33,734 nt of DNA from Apopatosoma sp963618495 (GTDB taxonomy: Bacteria; Bacillota; Clostridia; Oscillospirales; CAG-272): positions 1 to 33,734 of the forward strand of contig CAVESF010000023.1 in assembly GCA_963618495.1 (NCBI GenBank). The letters run 5' to 3'. The notes under the pieces were generated by a model. It made no database searches and was not told the DNA's origin. It saw only the letters and a list, made by a program, of their open reading frames with translations. Position numbers and translations under genes: made by a program. Shown here one piece after another: positions 7,701-14,752 of the stretch (positions are counted from its first letter, which is position 1; the number at the start of each line of letters is the position of its first letter).

Positions 7701-8453
7701 TATGCTGCAGAAACCAGTTTGGGTAACGGCGGAGATGGCGGCAACGGCGGCAACGGCGGTAACGGTGGTAACGGTGGCATTAGTGCTGATGGAATAATAT
7801 GCAAAAAAATCGATGTTGACTATCAAGCAAATTTGGGAATAACTGTTTACGGAGATGGTGACGGCGGTAATGGTGGTCGCGGCGGAGATGGCGGTCATGG
7901 AGGCTTGCCAGGAAGCTATAAGCCGTTTTTAAGCGGAGGATCAAGTGGAATAGGCGGTGCAGGCGGTCACGCCGGAAATGGCGGAATGGGAGGAGATTCA
8001 GGATTAACTGCATCGGCAATTTCAGGAAGTTTTACTGATAATGCAACTATAGAATATTTTGATGACGACTGTAAAGCCGGCAACGGTGGTGCAGGCGGTA
8101 ATGGCGGCAATGCCGCAAACAGTTATAGAATGGTAACTTGTGATTGGAATGAAGTCGGCAAATATTCCGGTAACGGCGGTTCGGGCGGCAAAGGCGGAGA
8201 TTTTGCGAACAATGCTAAGTTCGGAATTTCGGAAAACCGCGCCGGAACAGGCGGAGACGGTGGCACCAGAGGAGAATGCGGAGGAAGAAAATTTGGTTAC
8301 AAAGATGGTCGTCCAAGTGGGCTTTACGGTTCCAATGGCGAGAGAGGTGCTGATGGCATAGTTACGACGGCATCAGTAGCAAAGATTGTTTTAGATGGAG
8401 GAGACCGTCCGACATCATCTCCAAATCTATTTGGACCTACAATAATAGCATAA
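4764..8453 (+). CDS. Secreted cohesin-dockerin-MACPF protein with Gly-rich tail
   Basis: A 1229-residue secreted protein; the start is set by AAGGAG at 4750-4755. Order: signal peptide (1-30, no lipobox); cohesin-like domain (about 39-173) paralogous to the one ending the previous gene; two-repeat type-I dockerin (about 175-253, DVTGDGRVNARDL twice, calcium-loop residues intact); a Cys/His-rich segment (about 259-359, CDECGKYF, CSVCGY). A MACPF/perforin-type domain follows (about 363-690, with the signature-like LWGTHVITSGIYG near 530). Next come beta-rich sequence and a long tail (about 853-1200) of Gly-Gly-Asn runs broken by short beta-strand blocks. MACPF proteins oligomerise into membrane pores. 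The dockerin probably docks on the stalk lipoprotein encoded upstream. Base composition is more A/T-rich than the central chromosome genes, hinting at acquisition. Target cell unknown. Confidence 0.85.
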   Translation: MKKKIISLLLVLTFMLSLVPSFSITASAASGGVSTGSEAVIAVEGIWGNPGKTVDLNVVLSKNPGILGATITVSWDEDLTLVADVSGEAFNHMTYTSPSRYVASGTNFVWFGNEVKEAIDGTILTLTFKVAETAQNNDILPVRVSYTHGDIIDQNDNDVTLSVTDGNIRVITYQPGDVTGDGRVNARDLVRLSQYISDGCKTDPEGYNAEVVEDACDVTGDGRVNARDLIKLSQYISDGSQTNPDGYNAVLKPAKMPECQHSNVQETPAKAATCTEDGNIEYWYCDECGKYFSDSEGKTEITANETVLAQTGHTYSKPWSSNESYHWHSATCGHTATSNYEKHDFDESGVCSVCGYTKPDKVYRDDYIIKYSEIGRTLNLITASGYEVASGANRLFTDDLYNYKPDIYKLGKQGNEGKSYTSFESYSEEAKASIDVKISFGARQNKNGIFMTNKLPSIAADVSYSYESKATKETSEYIYSWEYMLGGTRVEIPEFQNREKLAGLLSPEFVSDAEKLRSGAMSAADFVTLWGTHVITSGIYGAKLNVTYYEISNHVSDYSSYRGALDMKLNARFKKAELDVEAGTDFSNIKTATEKDTLSHLSISGNAKNTLVCSSIEELTASYKTWQSNFEKDVENNSVLVDIGDAGLCCIWYLLDDSFNDVKAMLDEYMYSQCSDLYYEYKSKINNLKLRDDVVFDKDTGILEINLNTYQKNGNIDGFKTDNFVSYNNGVLSIKPYYNGVQVRRIVINGAYGTLDLGGQKIETVIDNVSIKLQQGDWYSGLKFELANVAIIGADGESAIDLTALSDSAQATILFVGDNKIIGRNGTDGKTALTANNIILESHDNGTVELRGGNGADATEAGGNGGAGGNAITASNIAVDMTGALNVYGGNGGNGAKGADGGNGNAGQSYSGRDANDRAGGRGENGINGGNGGNGGNGGNGLLAKDDIINITRGTVNVVSGRGGNGGDGGNGGNGGEGGYAAETSLGNGGDGGNGGNGGNGGNGGISADGIICKKIDVDYQANLGITVYGDGDGGNGGRGGDGGHGGLPGSYKPFLSGGSSGIGGAGGHAGNGGMGGDSGLTASAISGSFTDNATIEYFDDDCKAGNGGAGGNGGNAANSYRMVTCDWNEVGKYSGNGGSGGKGGDFANNAKFGISENRAGTGGDGGTRGECGGRKFGYKDGRPSGLYGSNGERGADGIVTTASVAKIVLDGGDRPTSSPNLFGPTIIA

Positions 8454-8554
8454 TTGGTTGCCATTAAGTCTTTGCGACTTTGCAATCGTATAATCTATAA
8501 TTATATTTTTCGCGTCTACCCGTGCGGGTCCCCCCTCCCGCGCGGATAGCAAAA

Positions 8555-8586
8555 ACAGAGGCTTTGATTTCGGTCAAAGTCTCTGT
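8555..8586. terminator. Bidirectional terminator between convergent genes
   Basis: Arms 8555-8567 and 8574-8586 (13 bp, one mismatch) with loop TTTCGG, followed by a T-rich stretch on the plus strand and preceded by A residues that serve the minus strand. It separates the MACPF operon from the converging isomerase operon. Confidence 0.85.
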
Positions 8587-8646
8587 TGTTTTAATATTCA
8601 AATTCAATACCTCAAAGCCAAACGATTTCCGTTTTGCATGAGCCTA

Positions 8647-10098
8647 TCAGTTAAAGATTTCCATTTCGAAGCCGACTATCTTTGCAAGCTTTTTGAGCTC
8701 GTCGCGGTAGTCGCCGTAAACGACAACGAGGTGATGTCCGTAGCCGCCGTCTGCGAGTGCATGACGGAATTCTCTTGCGCCGCCGTCGATGTGATAATAT
8801 ACGGCAGGACTGCATTCGATATCACGGTAAGCACAGCCGACGATTTCGCCCTTGGCGGCAATCATCTTTTCGCCATGGCGGTCGAAGCGCGCTATGGTGA
8901 CTGTCTTATCATCCGTATCAGCCATATTTACCTGAACCTTTGTGCCGAAGCCTTCATATGTAAAGTGACCGAGTTCAAAAGGCATTTCGGGCTTATCATA
9001 GCCGAGAAGCTTCGTCGGCGGAACGGCATGGCGAACTTCAAGCACCTCTTCGTCAAAGCCTTCTGCGGGACCTGCCACGAGTCTTGTCATGCCGAGGTCT
9101 TCGATGGGTCGCTTATGTGCCTTTACGAGCGAGGGATTGCCCATGAAAGGAGCTTTCTTTGTAAGATACATGAGAACGGCGACAGCCATCCATGCATTGA
9201 GGTCTTCTTCGCAGGCGGTAGGTATGCGGTCATTGCGGAGCAGGCTGTGCGTAAGGCAGGGCGTGCATTTATTTCTCATAGGCAGGCGGGAAGCGCAAAG
9301 CTCCTTGCAGGCCGTAGTGAATGCATTGCATCCGAATTTCTCCATCATGCTCTTGACGGCATTCATATAATCAAGGTCATGGCAGATAAGTTTGTCGCTT
9401 ATTGTGCTTGCTTCCGCCTTATCGGAGAGAGCTTTTGCATCTGCGGCAAATCTTTCTTCGCTTGTGGTGCTGTCCATATAATCAAATACTTCGCGTATGG
9501 AATGGCGCGTACTGCGGATGCCGTATTTGAGATTGAGTCCGTAGATATCGGGGTTTGAGCTGTTTACGCTGACAGGGAACTGCTCGTCTGCCGTGAGAAC
9601 GAGAAGCTTCGTATTTGCGAGCGCCTTTTTGACCTGCAGGCGGCGGACGATGTCATTGAACTCATCATAGTCATGAGCCATATAAGCATCAAGTCCGATA
9701 TCACGATAGAAAGCCACGAGGTCAACGGGAGTAGGTCCGCAGTTTATCATTGAAACCGGAATGCCGAGACGTTCGATGCCCGGAACGCGGTATGTGATGA
9801 GGAAAAGGTCGATTTCCGAAGGATTGGGAGCGAGTTCATGAAGCTTTTCATCGGAAACATAGAATGTTTCGTCATACTCGATATAGAGCGGCTCGAGCAC
9901 ATTCGCTTCAGCGCAGATTCCTTCTACTACAGTCTTTTTCCAGCTCTTGAATTCTTCTTTGCCGGCTCTCGATTCATACTCAGGCGAGAGAATCTCGGGT
10001 CTGCCTACGCGGCAGGGTCCTTCCCATACAGCCGTATGAACCACATTGCTGAAAATGGGCTGGACATTCACTTTTACATCCATTGCGTGTTTTAACAT
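8647..10098 (-). CDS. L-fucose/L-arabinose isomerase family protein
   Basis: A 483-residue cytoplasmic protein of the FucI/AraA fold family, which interconverts aldoses and ketoses with a divalent metal. Seen: N-terminal domain with a substrate-pocket-like stretch (MINCGPTPVDL); a central KFGCNAFTTACKELC region; CEEDLNAW, typical of the family's acidic metal ligand; and C-terminal AREFRHALADGGYGHH, supplying histidines. The start is supported by GGAGGAAATT upstream of the ATG. It follows sufE by 16 nt, so co-transcription is likely although the functions differ. No sugar transporter or kinase adjoins it. The substrate cannot be told from sequence; many relatives of this length are uncharacterised. 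Confidence 0.75.
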   Translation of the reverse strand: MLKHAMDVKVNVQPIFSNVVHTAVWEGPCRVGRPEILSPEYESRAGKEEFKSWKKTVVEGICAEANVLEPLYIEYDETFYVSDEKLHELAPNPSEIDLFLITYRVPGIERLGIPVSMINCGPTPVDLVAFYRDIGLDAYMAHDYDEFNDIVRRLQVKKALANTKLLVLTADEQFPVSVNSSNPDIYGLNLKYGIRSTRHSIREVFDYMDSTTSEERFAADAKALSDKAEASTISDKLICHDLDYMNAVKSMMEKFGCNAFTTACKELCASRLPMRNKCTPCLTHSLLRNDRIPTACEEDLNAWMAVAVLMYLTKKAPFMGNPSLVKAHKRPIEDLGMTRLVAGPAEGFDEEVLEVRHAVPPTKLLGYDKPEMPFELGHFTYEGFGTKVQVNMADTDDKTVTIARFDRHGEKMIAAKGEIVGCAYRDIECSPAVYYHIDGGAREFRHALADGGYGHHLVVVYGDYRDELKKLAKIVGFEMEIFN

Positions 10099-10114
10099 AA
10101 TTTCCTCCGGAATT

Positions 10115-10519
10115 TTATAAAATATTTTTTGTGCACTCTTTTATTTTCAAAAGCATTTTTTCCATGCTTGAGAGCCGTAATTCTGTCATGGGATAGACGC
10201 AGGGGATTTCATGAGGGAAAGCAGTGTCTATCTCCTGCGCTTCCGCTACGGAAAGTCCGTCTGTCAGACAGCATATTATCGCCGCAAGTCCCATGACATA
10301 TGCGGCGTCGCTATGAGCCCGAACGGAGACAAAACCGCCGTCTGCCGATGCGCGAAGCCACAGACCCGAGTCGCAACCCTCAATTCTGTCCTCCTCGGAC
10401 GGCGCGTAATCGCAGGCTGAGCGCATCCCTTTATCTATGATATAATCGAATCTCTCCATATCGGACGGGAGAGCATTGTATTCGGAAAGGAACTTTTCCT
10501 TTCTTTCTTTAAAATTCAT
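10115..10519 (-). CDS. sufE: SufE-family sulfur acceptor
   Basis: A 134-residue protein of normal SufE length. It takes persulfide sulfur from SufS and passes it to Fe-S cluster assembly. The acceptor cysteine is Cys49 in the family motif RIEGCDSGLW. A second Cys pair near the middle (AAIICCLTDG) is also visible. The start has GAGG seven nt upstream and overlaps the end of sufS by 11 nt, so the pair is translationally coupled. The remaining suf genes (sufB, C, D, U) are not in the window. Confidence 0.88.
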   Translation of the reverse strand: MNFKERKEKFLSEYNALPSDMERFDYIIDKGMRSACDYAPSEEDRIEGCDSGLWLRASADGGFVSVRAHSDAAYVMGLAAIICCLTDGLSVAEAQEIDTAFPHEIPCVYPMTELRLSSMEKMLLKIKECTKNIL

Positions 10520-11726
10520 GTTTTTTCCTCAAAAGATATTCTTTTGCTTCTGTTATGGCAAAGACGAGCTTTTCCGCTTCATCTGCAGTATTGTACGGAG
10601 CTATCGAAATGCGCAGTGTGCCGCCCGATGCCAAGCGCGAAACTGGGAGAAAAGCGCAGTGCTTTCCGCTGCGCAGGCAGAAGCCGCGCATGGAGAGCAT
10701 GAGGTCGATATCCGATGGCGAGATGCCGTCAAATGTAAGCGAAAGCACGGGGAGATTTTCCTGCGAGTGACCGATGAAATTTATGCCGCGCTCGGCGCAA
10801 AGGGAAGAATATATATAATCCGAAAGCGAGCGGGTATATGCAAGTTTTTCGCCTGCATCAAAGCCCGAGAGAAAATCCGCCACGGCGGCGAAAGCAACCG
10901 CGCCCGCCGCATGATGTGTACCTGCTTCAAAACGCTCGGGTGAGGGAAGCATAACTATATTTTTGCCGCGTTCCTCTGCCATACCGCCGCCGTAGCGAAA
11001 CGGAGTGAGAGTATCAAGCAGGCTCTCGCGGCAATAAAGCACACCCAGTCCCTCGGGTCCGTAGACCTTATGCGCGGAAAAAACGAGATAATCGCAGTCG
11101 AACGCATTCACATCCGGCGCGATATGCGGCGCATACTGCGAGGCATCGACTGCCGCGGTAGCACCTGCCTCATGCGCCATATCGCAGAGCGCGCGCACAT
11201 CCGTCATTCTGCCTGTCAGATTCGATGCGGCGGTGACGGAGAGCAGAAGCGTATTTTCGTTTATGAGACGGCGTGCCGAAGCCATATCAAGCGAGCCGTC
11301 CTCAAGCAGTTCTATTATGCGCAGTTCCGCGCCCGCTTCCTCGCAGGCATTTTTCCACGGGAGATAATTTGCATTATGCTCGAGTGCGGAGATGACGATA
11401 TTGCTTTTTTTCGTGAGACGGCGGCGATACGAAGCGGCGAGCATATTCAGCGAATCGGTGGCACCCGAAGTGAATATTATCTCCGAGGGCTTTGCGGCGC
11501 CGATAAAGCGCATCACGCTTCGCCTTGCGGCGGCATAAGCCGCACTTGCTTTTTCCGAGAGAGGATTCTGCCCGCGCCCTGCCGAGCCGAGCGCCGAACC
11601 GTAATAATCCGAGAGAGCCTTTACCATGAGGTCCGGCTTTTGCGCCGTTGCGGCGTTATCGAAATAAACGAAATCGGAATTTACGACGGATGAGAATGCC
11701 GAGCGAAAGCTCATGTGTTCAAACAT
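10509..11726 (-). CDS. sufS: Cysteine desulfurase SufS
   Basis: A 405-residue PLP enzyme that converts cysteine to alanine and delivers persulfide sulfur. Opening motif YFDNAATAQKP; PLP-lysine Lys220 in FSAHKVYGPEG; catalytic cysteine Cys357 in RSGKHCAF, on the short loop typical of group II (SufS/CsdA) desulfurases, which need a SufE partner, here the adjacent gene. The start has GGAGG six nt upstream, inside the end of the previous small gene (8-nt overlap). All key residues are present. Confidence 0.95.
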   Translation of the reverse strand: MFEHMSFRSAFSSVVNSDFVYFDNAATAQKPDLMVKALSDYYGSALGSAGRGQNPLSEKASAAYAAARRSVMRFIGAAKPSEIIFTSGATDSLNMLAASYRRRLTKKSNIVISALEHNANYLPWKNACEEAGAELRIIELLEDGSLDMASARRLINENTLLLSVTAASNLTGRMTDVRALCDMAHEAGATAAVDASQYAPHIAPDVNAFDCDYLVFSAHKVYGPEGLGVLYCRESLLDTLTPFRYGGGMAEERGKNIVMLPSPERFEAGTHHAAGAVAFAAVADFLSGFDAGEKLAYTRSLSDYIYSSLCAERGINFIGHSQENLPVLSLTFDGISPSDIDLMLSMRGFCLRSGKHCAFLPVSRLASGGTLRISIAPYNTADEAEKLVFAITEAKEYLLRKKHEF

Positions 11727-12087
11727 GGCAGACCTCCGCTTTTTGCGAATATATATAAGAAGCGACGCTTGCGGTATCTTCCGTATCGTCGGGAATATGC
11801 GTATCCGTAATTTTCTCCAGCTCCATGAGCATGAGAATTTTTTTCTGGACAGCGTATGTTATCCTGTGGCAGTCGTAATTTCCGAGGCGCTTTGCCGCCT
11901 CTTCTTTCTGCATATCGGGATATTGCTTTCTGATGCTGAGGATTGCGAGCGCGCCGATGTTTTCTTCGCTTTCGTTATCGAGCCCGAAGCGCATGCAGAC
12001 ATATTCGTGGAGCGCCGCTTGGTATTCGCTCGCGCTCTGCGAAAAGTCGCAAATCCGAGCTTTCAGTGCTTCAGCATTTTTCTCCAT
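11719..12087 (-). CDS. Uncharacterised helical protein heading the suf operon
   Basis: A 122-residue soluble, charged protein that I do not recognise. It looks largely alpha-helical (long Glu/Lys/Ala-rich stretches) with no membrane segment or signal peptide. GAGGGAG lies about 10 nt upstream of the ATG, and its stop overlaps the sufS start, so it is translated with sufS. A helper or regulatory role in sulfur transfer can be suspected only from position. An inverted CCCTCG/CGAGGG pair (12099-12104, 12138-12143) lies just upstream. Confidence 0.75.
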   Translation of the reverse strand: MEKNAEALKARICDFSQSASEYQAALHEYVCMRFGLDNESEENIGALAILSIRKQYPDMQKEEAAKRLGNYDCHRITYAVQKKILMLMELEKITDTHIPDDTEDTASVASYIYSQKAEVCHV

Positions 12088-12239
12088 ATATGCACACTCC
12101 CTCGCATTATAGCTTTATGCTTATATAATAGCACAGTCGAGGGTGATTTTTTTTACTTTTTGTATTCATTTTTTTGCTATGATTATTATTTGGCTTTCGC
12201 CCTTTCGCAGGCGCGGCACAAAACGACTTTGGCAGATAA

Positions 12240-12274
12240 AAACAAAGCGAAAGCACGCGGTTTTCGCTTTGTTT
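12240..12274 (-). terminator. Terminator of spoIIID
   Basis: Perfect 13-bp arms (12240-12252 and 12262-12274) with a 9-nt loop; the 3' arm starts at the spoIIID stop codon. On the minus strand the hairpin is followed by a U-rich run (complement of GATAAAAAC). The rest of the gap to the suf operon (12088-12239) shows no gene. Confidence 0.8.
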
Positions 12275-12543
12275 CATGTACGCACGCTATGCAGGCGCAT
12301 ATCGGCATATTTTTCTTTCGTTGCCTGACCGCCGCGGATATGCCGCTGTGCCTTATTGCACTCGAGTATTTCCTTCACTTCCGCGTAAAGTGAGGGCGAT
12401 ATATTTTTCAGGCGCTCGCTGACATCTTTATGTACCGTTGATTTGCTTATTCCGAAATGCTTTGCCGCCTCTCTTACAGTTCCTCTCGTTTCCGAAATAT
12501 ACCGCGCCAGTACTATAGCGCGCTCGTCGCCGTCGTAAATCAT
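12274..12543 (-). CDS. spoIIID: Sporulation transcription factor SpoIIID
   Basis: An 89-residue DNA-binding protein of SpoIIID length. It acts in the mother cell under sigma-E, activating and repressing many sporulation genes on the way to sigma-K. The helix-turn-helix is at about 22-45 (TVREAAKHFGISKSTVHKDVSERL region), and the family hallmark HIRGGQATKEKY lies near the C-terminus with basic residues after it. AAAGGCGG seven nt before the ATG supports the start. It is monocistronic with its own terminator and is divergent from the citrate operon. Its presence indicates a spore-forming lineage. Confidence 0.93.
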   Translation of the reverse strand: MIYDGDERAIVLARYISETRGTVREAAKHFGISKSTVHKDVSERLKNISPSLYAEVKEILECNKAQRHIRGGQATKEKYADMRLHSVRT

Positions 12544-12652
12544 CGTATGCCGCCTTTCGCTCGCGTAATGTCTTTGCTATATTTATATTTTCGCCCGCGG
12601 CGCATTATTACGGCTTTTTTTCGGAGAAACGGAAAAATTTTCTCCCGATATA

Positions 12653-12690
12653 TTGACAAATCGTCCACAGCGTTGTATACTTGTATACAA
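12653..12690 (+). promoter_or_regulatory. Promoter and GntR-type operator of the citrate operon
   Basis: TTGACA (12653-12658), 17-bp spacer, TATACT (12676-12681). Overlapping the -10 box is a perfect 8-bp inverted repeat TTGTATAC-tt-GTATACAA (12673-12690), the size and symmetry expected of a dimeric GntR-family operator. The FCD-type regulator encoded second in the operon is the obvious candidate, which would then repress its own operon. No other full copy was noticed in the window. Confidence 0.85.
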
Positions 12691-12712
12691 TAATACAATG
12701 GGAGGCAGAACC

Positions 12713-14080
12713 ATGCTTGAAATTTCATCAAAAACAAACCTGCTGGAGCAGAAGTCTTACAGATATCAGCTTCAGGATATAGACGACCCGAATCTCTACC
12801 GCGATATTTATCCCTACGACGCCGTGCCGAAGGTGCCTTTCAACCACCGGCGCGTGCCTATGGGCATGCCCGAGCATATATGGATAACGGATACCACCTT
12901 CCGCGACGGGCAGCAGTCTGTCGAGCCCTATACCGTTCAGCAGATAGTAGACCTTTACAAGATGCTCGCGCGGCTCGGCGGCGAAAACGGAATCATCCGC
13001 CAGAGCGAATTTTTTGTCTACAGCAAGAAAGACAGGGAAGCTGTTGAAAAATGCATGGCTCTCGGTTATAAATTCCCCGAGATAACGACATGGATACGCG
13101 CAAACAAAGAGGATTTCCGCCTCGTGCGCGATATGGGAATAAAAGAAACGGGAATACTTGTCTCCGCCTCGGACTATCACATTTTCAAGAAGCTGAAAAT
13201 GAAGCGAAGCGAGGCTATGAATATGTATCTCTCCGCTGTTGCCGACGCTTTTGAGGCTGGAATAGTGCCGAGATGCCACCTTGAGGATATAACAAGGGCG
13301 GATTTCTACGGCTTTGTGGTGCCTTTTGTAAACAAGCTCCAGCAGATGTCGGATGACGCGGGAATCCCCGTGAAAATCCGCGCCTGCGACACGATGGGCT
13401 ACGGTATACCTTATACCGAGGTTGCTCTTCCGAGAAGTGTTCCGGGCATTGTCTACGGTCTCCAGCACTACTCGGATGTGCCGAGCGAAATGCTTGAATG
13501 GCACGGGCACAACGATTTCTACAAGGCTGTCTCCAATGCGGCGACCGCATGGCTCTACGGCGCGTCCGCCGTCAACTGCTCCTTGCTCGGCATAGGCGAG
13601 CGCACGGGAAATATTCCGCTTGAGGCGATGGTGATGGAATACGCATCACTGCGCGGCACCTTTGATGGAATGGACCCGACTGTGATAACGGAGATAGCGG
13701 AATATTTCAGAAACGAGATAGGCTACAATATACCGCCGATGACGCCTTTTGCAGGCAAGAATTTCAATGTCACAAAGGCGGGTATCCATGCCGACGGGCT
13801 TCTCAAGGATGAGGAGATATACAATATTTTCGACACGAAAAAGATTCTCGGCAGGAGCGCGGGAGTTATGATAACGAAAACCTCCGGACTTGCGGGAATC
13901 GCCTATTGGATAAACGACAATCTGCATCTCTCGGGAGAAAAGGCTGTGGACAAGAAGAGCCCGCTCGTGCTCGCGCTAAAGGGCTGGGTCGACGATATGT
14001 ACGAAAACGGAAGACAGACCGCCATTTCCGACGAAGAGGTCATAGAGAAAATACGCGAGATAACGGACGAAAGCAATTAA
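12713..14080 (+). CDS. Probable (Re)-citrate synthase, isopropylmalate/homocitrate synthase family
   Basis: A 455-residue TIM-barrel acyltransferase condensing acetyl-CoA with a 2-oxoacid. The start at 12713 is chosen because GGGAGG lies at 12700-12705; an in-frame ATG at 12653 is inside the promoter. Motifs: TDTTFRDGQQS (metal-binding Asp and catalytic Arg), HGHNDFYKAVSNA (metal histidines) and GIGERTGNIPLEA. It lacks the long leucine-sensing C-terminal domain of LeuA. The family includes LeuA, homocitrate synthase and the clostridial Re-face citrate synthase. Because aconitase and isocitrate dehydrogenase follow, and no si-type citrate synthase is seen, citrate formation from oxaloacetate is the best reading. 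Homocitrate synthase is the main alternative. Confidence 0.82.
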   Translation: MLEISSKTNLLEQKSYRYQLQDIDDPNLYRDIYPYDAVPKVPFNHRRVPMGMPEHIWITDTTFRDGQQSVEPYTVQQIVDLYKMLARLGGENGIIRQSEFFVYSKKDREAVEKCMALGYKFPEITTWIRANKEDFRLVRDMGIKETGILVSASDYHIFKKLKMKRSEAMNMYLSAVADAFEAGIVPRCHLEDITRADFYGFVVPFVNKLQQMSDDAGIPVKIRACDTMGYGIPYTEVALPRSVPGIVYGLQHYSDVPSEMLEWHGHNDFYKAVSNAATAWLYGASAVNCSLLGIGERTGNIPLEAMVMEYASLRGTFDGMDPTVITEIAEYFRNEIGYNIPPMTPFAGKNFNVTKAGIHADGLLKDEEIYNIFDTKKILGRSAGVMITKTSGLAGIAYWINDNLHLSGEKAVDKKSPLVLALKGWVDDMYENGRQTAISDEEVIEKIREITDESN

Positions 14081-14090
14081 GGAGGGCGTG

Positions 14091-14750
14091 ATGGAGAGGT
14101 CAAGGACTGTTTCCATGGCGGACAGAGTTTTCGAGCGGCTGGAGGATGATATTCTCAGCGGGAAATATGCCCCGGGCGAAATGCTGACTGAGCTTAAGTT
14201 ATGCACCGAGCTTGATGTTTCGAGGACTCCCGTGCGCGAGGCGCTCAAGCGTCTGATGCAGGAAAATCTGATTTACGAGACGGGCAAAGGCATGGCTGTC
14301 TGCCGCTTCGACGAGGACGACATCAACGATATCTATGAGATACGCTCGCGCATAGAGGGTCTTGCCTTCTTCATGTGCGCCGGTAAGATAACGGACGAGG
14401 AGCTGAAAAAGCTGCATGACACGCTGGAATTGCAGCTTTTCTATGCGAAGCGCCACGCGCCCGACGGGATGCGCGATACGGACAGTGAATTTCACAAGCT
14501 TGTTTACGAATACTGCGGCAGCAGGACACTGCTCGAAATACTGGAAAATCTGCACCGCAAGGTGCGCAGATTCCGCAGGCTTTCCGTCGAAAACGACACG
14601 AGAGCCGAGGCGGCGGCAAGAGAACATGAGCAGATATACGAAGCGCTCGCGGCGCACGACGCAAAGCGCGCCGAGGAGCTTGCCACAGAGCATATAAAAA
14701 ATGCGCGGGACAGCATTCTCGCGGCAATACACGGTAATAAGGAGAACTGA
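14091..14750 (+). CDS. GntR-family regulator, FCD subfamily
   Basis: A 219-residue transcription factor. The winged helix-turn-helix occupies about 5-75 (ILSGKYAPGEMLTE, VSRTPVREALKRL) and an all-helical FCD ligand domain covers about 80-215, with acidic and histidine residues (EFHKLVYEYCG, HIKNARDSI) that in relatives bind metal and a carboxylate. GGAGG at 14081-14085 favours ATG 14091 over the GTG three bases earlier. It lies 10 nt after the synthase gene and 2 nt before aconitase. I infer that it senses citrate or a related acid and acts on the palindrome at 12673-12690. Confidence 0.9.
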   Translation: MERSRTVSMADRVFERLEDDILSGKYAPGEMLTELKLCTELDVSRTPVREALKRLMQENLIYETGKGMAVCRFDEDDINDIYEIRSRIEGLAFFMCAGKITDEELKKLHDTLELQLFYAKRHAPDGMRDTDSEFHKLVYEYCGSRTLLEILENLHRKVRRFRRLSVENDTRAEAAAREHEQIYEALAAHDAKRAEELATEHIKNARDSILAAIHGNKEN

Positions 14751-14752
14751 AA

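Noticed and set aside
8638..9558. A 306-residue plus-strand frame over the isomerase gene
   Set aside because: No ribosome site; the opposite strand encodes a family protein with proper start, terminator and operon context.
12088..12239. A small gene or RNA between spoIIID and the suf operon
   Set aside because: Only a short inverted CCCTCG/CGAGGG pair and A/T-rich promoter-like sequence are visible; no open frame with a ribosome site and no recognisable RNA fold.
12653..12712. Upstream in-frame start for the citrate synthase gene
   Set aside because: It falls on the -35/-10/operator region; the ATG at 12713 has GGGAGG at the right distance.
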